Origin: Methylotenera_A sp031381645
GTDB taxonomy: Bacteria; Pseudomonadota; Gammaproteobacteria; Burkholderiales; Methylophilaceae
DNA: 10,281 nt
Direction: 5' to 3'
Assembly: GCA_031381645.1 (NCBI GenBank)
Contig: JANMYB010000011.1
Coordinates: 1 to 10,281, forward strand
This document shows, piece by piece, positions 5,527 through 10,281 of the stretch. The number at the start of each line of letters is the position of its first letter. Within the stretch, counting starts at the first letter, position 1. A model generated the notes under the pieces. The model did not search any database, was not told where the DNA came from, and saw only the letters and a list, made by a program, of their open reading frames with translations. Made by a program: the position numbers and the translations under genes.

Positions 5527-6300
5527 TCTAAATGCATCGCGATAACTCACATATTGAAAGGCCAACATGAGCGCGGTGGCAAGTAGCAAGCAGCCAAAAA
5601 TTAAAAATGAAGTGAGCATTTGGCCTAGTGCTGGCACCAAGTTGCTGACGATGCCTACTACGATTCCCACAGTTAGCATCAGCACCACAATGCCGCCAGA
5701 GAGCAATATCCATGCGGATGCCAGGGCAATCATATATTGAATTGAACCTGCAATACTCGATTTAATCGCTTTCACTAAATCATAATTGTTAAACGCAATG
5801 AGCATGGGCGAAAACCAAGTTGCCATCATTAGCGGTATTAAAAGTAGCGCAAGTTTGAGCATGAATGGCACCATTTTTTGCATTAAGGCCAATACTTGCG
5901 GCTCGGTCATCTCAGCTTTATTTTGTGTCAACGCAACCAATCCTTCAATGTCGCTATTCAGCACAAAACTTACCAGCACAGCATATAGCAAACATGAGGC
6001 TCCCAGAACCATTAGTTGTGACATTTTTGGTTGAATTTGATTGAAAATTTCGCCTATATTTTGCTGTTTTTTCATGTCAGCGTTACGATACATCATAATG
6101 GCGATCGCCAAAAAAACTGGCCAAATCAACACGCTTATAAACGCAAAAAACTGCAAACCTGGAATCGATGGCATCATCATAAAAATACCCACATACACCA
6201 GCGCCAACAGTAACCACTTGCGCGGCGCAGTTTTAAATAAATCTATGCTTTCTTTCACCCAGCTAACGCCAGTTTTGATGCGTGATTCTAAAATTGCCAT
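5518..6300 (-). CDS. BPSS1780-like multi-pass inner membrane protein, function unknown
   Basis: A 260-aa integral membrane protein. After a cytosolic N-terminal stretch with amphipathic SWVKESIDLFKTAPRKW, hydrophobic segments lie at about 28-44, 50-72, 97-115, 145-166, 188-217 and 228-250, giving five or six passes. The ESIDLFKTAPRKWLLL opening and overall plan match the BPSS1780 family of proteobacterial membrane proteins, which has no known role; this assignment is from memory of the family. AGGAGAG (6311-6317 on the complement) lies 10 nt before the ATG, inside the last codons of thrB. The intergenic gap is only 7 nt, so it is almost certainly cotranscribed and probably translationally linked with thrB. 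A role in threonine metabolism is not implied. A strong hairpin covers its stop codon. Confidence 0.85.
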   Translation of the reverse strand: MAILESRIKTGVSWVKESIDLFKTAPRKWLLLALVYVGIFMMMPSIPGLQFFAFISVLIWPVFLAIAIMMYRNADMKKQQNIGEIFNQIQPKMSQLMVLGASCLLYAVLVSFVLNSDIEGLVALTQNKAEMTEPQVLALMQKMVPFMLKLALLLIPLMMATWFSPMLIAFNNYDLVKAIKSSIAGSIQYMIALASAWILLSGGIVVLMLTVGIVVGIVSNLVPALGQMLTSFLIFGCLLLATALMLAFQYVSYRDAFRAA

Positions 6301-6307
6301 TGTGCTA

Positions 6308-7261
6308 TTACTCTCCTAAATCATCTGCCAAATTGAGATATTGTTGCAGTAAGTTTCTAAAATGACTGGGGTCTTTGATATATGTGAGCTGACCATCTTG
6401 CGGAAAGTAAAAGTCGCTCAACCGAGACAGCCAAAATCTAAGCGCGGCTCGACGTAGCATAGCAAGCCACAGCTTCAACTCCAGCTTACTGAGCGGACGA
6501 ACCGTTTGATATGCCGCTAAAAAAACGTGCATTTTCTCTTCGTCAATTTGCCCTAAATCGCTACCGTGATGATGCAGGCACCATTCGTTTACCGCTATCG
6601 CGACGTCATACAACAAAATATCGTTACAAGCATAATAGAAATCAATATAACCGCCTAAATTATCACCATCAAACAGCACGTTATCTCGAAACAAGTCGCC
6701 ATGCACCACGCCGTGGGGCAGCTGGCTGGTATCCAGTGCCATTTGATAATACAATTCGCCTTTTAATAGCTCAGCCTCTCCTGCAAACAACTTGGGCAGC
6801 ACTTTTTGCGCTGTGTCAAGAAACCATTCCGCACCACGTTGGTTCACGCCAGCTCCTGTAAAACTTTGCCCCACAAGATGCATTTTAGCCAGCGCACTCG
6901 CCACTTGCGCCACTTGCGCATCATTCGGAGTTACCACGTCATCACCCACCAAACAACTCACCATCAGCGCAGGCTTGCCTTTTAGCACATGCAAAGCCAA
7001 GCCATTTTTATCCGCAATTGGCGTTGGGCAAGGCACGCCGTGCTTAGCCAAGTGTGTCATTAGCTCAACAAAATAAGGCAACTCCTCCATCTTATGATGC
7101 TCGAAAATGGTGAGCACATAACGAGCGCTATTGGTGATTACAAAATAATTAGTATTGGTAATCCCCGCAGCAATACCGCGCAACTCAACGATTTCGCCAA
7201 TGGCAAAATCGCGCAACCAGGCACGAGCTTCTTCGAGATTTAAGGTAGTGAAAACGGACAT
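6308..7261 (-). CDS. thrB: Homoserine kinase (type II, APH-like fold)
   Basis: Phosphorylates L-homoserine to O-phospho-L-homoserine with ATP, the penultimate step of threonine biosynthesis, in the cytosol. This is the form with an aminoglycoside-phosphotransferase-like fold, common in beta- and alphaproteobacteria, not the GHMP-kinase ThrB of E. coli. Evidence: the characteristic N-terminal MSVFTTLN and GIAAGITNTNYFV (29-41), the catalytic loop VVHGDLFRDNVLF (185-197, with Asp189 and Asn194) and the metal-binding GYIDFYYACND (204-214, Asp207). At 317 aa it is the normal size. The start agrees with family members, but no clear Shine-Dalgarno precedes it. The membrane-protein gene follows by 7 nt. 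thrA and thrC are not in the window. Confidence 0.95.
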   Translation of the reverse strand: MSVFTTLNLEEARAWLRDFAIGEIVELRGIAAGITNTNYFVITNSARYVLTIFEHHKMEELPYFVELMTHLAKHGVPCPTPIADKNGLALHVLKGKPALMVSCLVGDDVVTPNDAQVAQVASALAKMHLVGQSFTGAGVNQRGAEWFLDTAQKVLPKLFAGEAELLKGELYYQMALDTSQLPHGVVHGDLFRDNVLFDGDNLGGYIDFYYACNDILLYDVAIAVNEWCLHHHGSDLGQIDEEKMHVFLAAYQTVRPLSKLELKLWLAMLRRAALRFWLSRLSDFYFPQDGQLTYIKDPSHFRNLLQQYLNLADDLGE

Positions 7262-7264
7262 AAA

Positions 7265-7292
7265 ATTATCAGGTCATAGCTGAATAAATCAA
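7265..7292 (-). promoter_or_regulatory. Weak promoter-like boxes just before thrB
   Basis: On the minus strand TTGATT (7287-7292) and GATAAT (7265-7270) are 16 nt apart, a fair sigma70 match. The -10 box ends only 3 nt before the thrB ATG, so a start at the usual distance would fall inside the first codons. Either transcription starts unusually close, giving a leaderless message, or the true promoter is further upstream in 7271-7408. The rest of that 147-nt gap is A+T-rich with one 9-bp inverted repeat (7321-7329 with 7360-7368). Confidence 0.2.
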
Positions 7293-7408
7293 AATGGTTA
7301 AATCAAACTAGGCGCGCGTTAAATAAAATCGAGGCGCATAAGCTGTTGTATGTAAAGACATTTTATTTGGCACGCAATAACGTTTGGTGACAGTGCTTTG
7401 GTTTGTTT

Positions 7409-7744
7409 TTAGAATCTAAAGATAATCCATTTCGGAATACTAAGCGGCGGATTCGGCCCTGAATTCACCCAGCTACCATCTTGGTCTTCTTTATGCAAAT
7501 AATAAGGTACGCCATGCTCTGGCGTAACTTTCATCATATAAAGCTCACCATTAATGCGATATTCTTCAATTGTTTCCGACCCTTTTTTGCGAATAGTGAC
7601 TTGTGGTTCACCTTCCAACGCTTCGCCATCCACAATTTTTGGTGGCGGTTGCACTTCTTCCAGCGGCTCCAAATTCGCAGGCGCTGCCAATGCCAAGTTA
7701 GGCACTAGGCACAACAGCAAATAAAGTGATTTTAGGTTCTGCAT
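7409..7744 (-). CDS. DUF2782 domain protein, secreted to the periplasm
   Basis: A small protein of 111 aa with an apparent Sec signal peptide: MQNLK, a hydrophobic core to about residue 17, and a likely signal peptidase I site after LALA (20/21). The cysteine at 12 follows Leu, so it is not a lipobox. The mature part is acidic and proline-rich at first (EPLEEVQPPPK), then a compact domain with VTIRKKGSETIEEYRINGELYMMKVTPEHGVPYYLH (about 49-84) ending PPLSIPKWIIFRF. This matches DUF2782, a proteobacterial family of unknown function often found near polA and thrB. It lies 79 nt after the LOG gene and 147 nt before thrB on the same strand. I see no terminator on either side, so cotranscription is possible. 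A weak GAAAG serves as RBS. Confidence 0.85.
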   Translation of the reverse strand: MQNLKSLYLLLCLVPNLALAAPANLEPLEEVQPPPKIVDGEALEGEPQVTIRKKGSETIEEYRINGELYMMKVTPEHGVPYYLHKEDQDGSWVNSGPNPPLSIPKWIIFRF

Positions 7745-7823
7745 GTCAAGCTTTCGAATATCATTCAGTTAACTCATTCTAACAAAAAGCACATTAAAAA
7801 ACGTATGCCCAAGTAAATAAAAC

Positions 7824-8546
7824 CTACAAATAAAGTTGAATCTTGCGTTCAGCAGGTGTCAGCTCAAAACCTATCGATTCGTAATGTTTAAATATGGCTT
7901 CGACAATCGCTTTTGGTTCGTCAATCAATTGAATTAGCTCCAAATCTTCAGGGCCAGCCATGCCTTCTGCTACCAATGAATTTTTTAGCCAATCGAGTAA
8001 GCCAGCCCAAAAAGTTTTACCCACTAAAATAATAGGGATTTTGCGTGTTTTTCCAGTTTGCACCAGCGTAATCACTTCCATCAGCTCATCTAACGTGCCA
8101 AAGCCGCCTGGCATCACCACATAGGCGCTGGCGTATTTTACAAACATCACTTTTCGCATAAAGAAGTGTTGGAAATTGATGCTAATATCTTGATATGGAT
8201 TGCCTGTTTGCTCATGTGGCAGCTCAATATTTAGCCCAATACTCGGTGCTTGTCCAGGAAAAGCACCTTTATTTGCGGCTTCCATAATGCCTGGCCCGCC
8301 ACCAGAAATGACACAAAAACCTGCATCTGACAGCAAGCGTGCAATTTCTTCTGTAAGCTTATAATACGGGTGTTCTGGCTCAGTACGCGCACTACCAAAA
8401 ACAGAAACCGCAGGCGTAATTTCTTTTAACTTTTCGGTGGCGCCGACAAATTCTGCCATAATCTCAAATGCGTGCCAAGCTTCATGGCTTTCCGCATTGC
8501 CGTTGAGCAATTCTGGTTCGATAATTTTTGGTAATTTTTTTGTCAT
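7824..8546 (-). CDS. LOG-family protein (TIGR00730-type Rossmann fold), probable nucleotide phosphoribohydrolase
   Basis: A predicted cytosolic 240-aa Rossmann-fold enzyme of the LOG (Lonely Guy) family. Family members cleave nucleoside 5'-monophosphates, including cytokinin ribotides in plants, to free base and ribose 5-phosphate. Some bacterial relatives act as nucleotide nucleosidases (PpnN-like), and the bacterial substrate here is not known. Motifs: VSVFGSART (48-55), VISGGGPGIMEAANKGAF (79-96) and the catalytic and phosphate-binding MPGGFGTLDELMEV (145-158, with Glu154), preceded by FFMRK with Arg131. The N-terminal 45 residues are an extension seen in the longer group of this family. 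An AGGAT-type RBS lies about 10 nt upstream. It diverges from polA across 19 nt and heads the minus-strand series. Older annotations as lysine decarboxylase are incorrect for this family. Confidence 0.92.
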   Translation of the reverse strand: MTKKLPKIIEPELLNGNAESHEAWHAFEIMAEFVGATEKLKEITPAVSVFGSARTEPEHPYYKLTEEIARLLSDAGFCVISGGGPGIMEAANKGAFPGQAPSIGLNIELPHEQTGNPYQDISINFQHFFMRKVMFVKYASAYVVMPGGFGTLDELMEVITLVQTGKTRKIPIILVGKTFWAGLLDWLKNSLVAEGMAGPEDLELIQLIDEPKAIVEAIFKHYESIGFELTPAERKIQLYL

Positions 8547-8565
8547 TTTTAAAGCATCCTAAAAC

Positions 8566-10281
8566 ATGAAGACTCTACTGTTAGTTGATGGCTCATCTTA
8601 TTTGTACCGTGCCTTTCACGCGATGCCCGATTTGCGCAACAGCAAAAACGAACCCACTGGCGCGATTCAGGGCGTGCTCAATATGTTACGCCGTTTGCAC
8701 AAAGATTACCCTAGCGATTATAGCGCGTGCGTGTTCGATGCCAAAGGCAAAACCTTTCGCGACGATATTTACCCTCAATATAAAGCCAACCGCGCAGCAA
8801 TGCCAGATGATTTGCGCCCGCAAATCGAACCACTACACGAGGCGATTAAAGCCTTAGGTTGGCCGTTGATTATGATTGACGGTGTAGAGGCTGATGACGT
8901 GATTGGTGCATTGGCCAAGCAAGCAGAGCGTGAGGGTATCCGCACTATTATTTCCACTGGCGACAAAGATATATCGCAATTAGTCAACCAACAAATTACC
9001 GTGGTCAACACCATGCGTGACGCGTTTAGGCGCGTCGATGATGTGCTCGACATTGCTGGCGTCGAAAAGAAATTTGGCATTCCGCCTGCGTTGATGATTG
9101 ATTATTTGGTGCTGATTGGCGACACCTCAGATAACGTGCCAGGTGTGGAAAAAGTCGGGCCAAAAACAGCAGTGAAATGGCTGACGCAATATGGCAACCT
9201 AGAAAATATTGTGGCGCATGCCGATGAGATTAGCGGTGTGGTGGGCGAAAACTTACGCAAAGCATTGCCATGGCTACCGACAGCGCGTGAGCTGATTACG
9301 ATTAGAACGGATATCGGTATCCAAGAAAACTTTTCTGACTTATCGCCGCAGGCCATCGACAAAACCAAGTTGGCAGAATTATTCGACCGCTTTGAATTTA
9401 AAAGCTGGCGCCGCGAGCTGGATAATATGCAAGACGGAGTGCAAAAAACAGAAAATACCTCTGCCATGCAGACCAATATCCATGAGCCTTCTGGAGCATC
9501 TATTTCGGAAAATATTTCTGCTGAAAAACAATATATTGCAAACAATTCACGCAATTACGAAACCATTTTAAGCAACGCGCAATTAGACAACTGGCTAGAA
9601 AAATTGCGAAACGCCGCGCTGATTTGCTTCGACACCGAAACCACGTCACTCGAGCCGATGCTCGCCAAAATTGTTGGTATGTCGTTTTCTGTCGAAGCTG
9701 GCAGCGCGGCTTATTTACCGCTCACACACGATTATTTTGATGCGCCAGACCAGCTTAATTTTGCCGAAACTTTAGCGAAAATAAAACCGATTCTCGAAAG
9801 CGAAACCATCAAAAAAGTCGGCCAAAATCTAAAATATGATAGCCACGTTTTGGCTAATCACGGCATTGCGCTCAACGGCATCGCGCACGACACCATGCTG
9901 CAATCGTATGTGTTTGAATCGCACAAAACACATGGCATGGATGCGCTGGCAGAGCGACATTTGGGCTTAAGCACGATTCACTTTGAAGACGTAGCGGGCA
10001 AAGGCGCCAAGCAAGTCAGCTTCAATCAAGTCACCGTTGAAGTGGCCGCCGAATACGCGGCTGAGGACGCGGATATTACCTTGCAGCTACATGCGGCGCT
10101 GTACCCGCAAATTGCCGCCGATGAAAAACTTAATTTTATCTACAGCCAAATCGAAATGCCCAGCTCGGCCTGTTTATTTACCATAGAGCGCAACGGCGTA
10201 TTGATTGACGCTGAAATGTTAAGGGCACAGAGCAACGAGATTGGGCTTAAATTAATCGCGCTAGAGAACCAAGCCTACGAG
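8566..10281 (+). CDS. polA: DNA polymerase I, N-terminal 572 residues (cut by the window edge)
   Basis: Pol I fills gaps after excision repair and removes RNA primers. The 5'-nuclease domain fills about residues 1-290: VDGSSYLYRAFHA (Asp8), DGVEADDVIG (Asp110, Asp111), STGDKD (Asp133, Asp135), GDTSDNVPGVEKVGPKTA (Asp186, Asp189; helix-hairpin-helix). A polar, variable linker follows (about 285-340). The 3'-5' exonuclease motifs are intact: FDTET (Asp356, Glu358), NLKYD (Asp425) and YAAEDAD (Tyr497, Asp501), so proofreading should be active, as in E. coli and unlike Bacillus. The polymerase domain starts at the right edge (MPSSACLFTIERNGVLID) and its catalytic motifs lie outside. ATG 8566 is fixed by the conserved N-terminus. 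No Shine-Dalgarno is visible. The promoter must overlap the start of the divergent LOG gene. The reading frame stays open to the last base. Confidence 0.97.
   Translation, partial: MKTLLLVDGSSYLYRAFHAMPDLRNSKNEPTGAIQGVLNMLRRLHKDYPSDYSACVFDAKGKTFRDDIYPQYKANRAAMPDDLRPQIEPLHEAIKALGWPLIMIDGVEADDVIGALAKQAEREGIRTIISTGDKDISQLVNQQITVVNTMRDAFRRVDDVLDIAGVEKKFGIPPALMIDYLVLIGDTSDNVPGVEKVGPKTAVKWLTQYGNLENIVAHADEISGVVGENLRKALPWLPTARELITIRTDIGIQENFSDLSPQAIDKTKLAELFDRFEFKSWRRELDNMQDGVQKTENTSAMQTNIHEPSGASISENISAEKQYIANNSRNYETILSNAQLDNWLEKLRNAALICFDTETTSLEPMLAKIVGMSFSVEAGSAAYLPLTHDYFDAPDQLNFAETLAKIKPILESETIKKVGQNLKYDSHVLANHGIALNGIAHDTMLQSYVFESHKTHGMDALAERHLGLSTIHFEDVAGKGAKQVSFNQVTVEVAAEYAAEDADITLQLHAALYPQIAADEKLNFIYSQIEMPSSACLFTIERNGVLIDAEMLRAQSNEIGLKLIALENQAYE

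Noticed and set aside
7262..7408. Riboswitch or threonine-type attenuator leader before thrB
   Set aside because: No Thr/Ile-rich leader peptide, terminator/antiterminator pair or known riboswitch core is visible. There are only A+T-rich sequence and one weak inverted repeat with a 30-nt loop.
8585..8857. Plus-strand 90-codon ORF at the start of polA
   Set aside because: It is an alternative frame within the polA 5'-nuclease region, whose correct frame has all the conserved motifs and begins at 8566.

Overview
The window reads as a stretch of chromosome from a betaproteobacterium with moderate-to-low G+C. A Methylophilaceae-type methylotroph (Methylotenera/Methylophilus-like) fits best. This placement rests on protein character (GroEL, type II homoserine kinase, a BPSS1780-like membrane protein, a DUF2782 protein) and on the order polA / LOG / DUF2782 / thrB / membrane protein / uvrD. 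It is an inference, not a search result. Nearly all genes are housekeeping; there is no prophage, transposase, CRISPR array, rRNA or tRNA.

Left part, positions 1-2916, plus strand. The window opens inside groEL, about 110 codons after its true start. groEL ends in a GGM tail and is followed by a 126-nt imperfect inverted repeat and a strong UUCG-loop terminator. Next is an A+T-rich gene for a HEPN-like protein with an RNNVVH (RX4H) motif. Its start region carries an exact 10-bp tandem duplication that frameshifts what looks like the original, well-placed start codon. ung (uracil-DNA glycosylase) follows 8 nt after it.

Intergenic 2917-3240 (324 nt) encodes no protein but is rich in structure. 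It holds an operator-like palindrome, a small hairpin and, on the minus strand, a run of hairpins ending in a textbook intrinsic terminator. I read the last as an unannotated small RNA of about 150-165 nt with a C/U-rich loop complementary to Shine-Dalgarno sequence. uvrD (DNA helicase II, 734 aa) starts directly at the right edge with no visible ribosome binding site. An extended -10 box is spaced to start transcription at or near the ATG, so the mRNA may be leaderless.

Right part. uvrD converges with a minus-strand series that reads, in transcription order: LOG-family phosphoribohydrolase, DUF2782 secreted protein, thrB (homoserine kinase, threonine biosynthesis) and a BPSS1780-like multi-pass membrane protein. 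The last two are tightly coupled, 7 nt apart. polA (DNA polymerase I) diverges from the LOG gene across only 19 nt and runs off the right edge with its 5'-nuclease and an apparently intact proofreading domain.

Three genes (ung, uvrD, polA) serve base-excision and nucleotide-excision repair: Ung removes uracil, UvrD releases excised oligonucleotides, and Pol I fills gaps. The most interesting items are the putative minus-strand sRNA upstream of uvrD, the duplication-disrupted HEPN gene and the long inverted repeat behind groEL.
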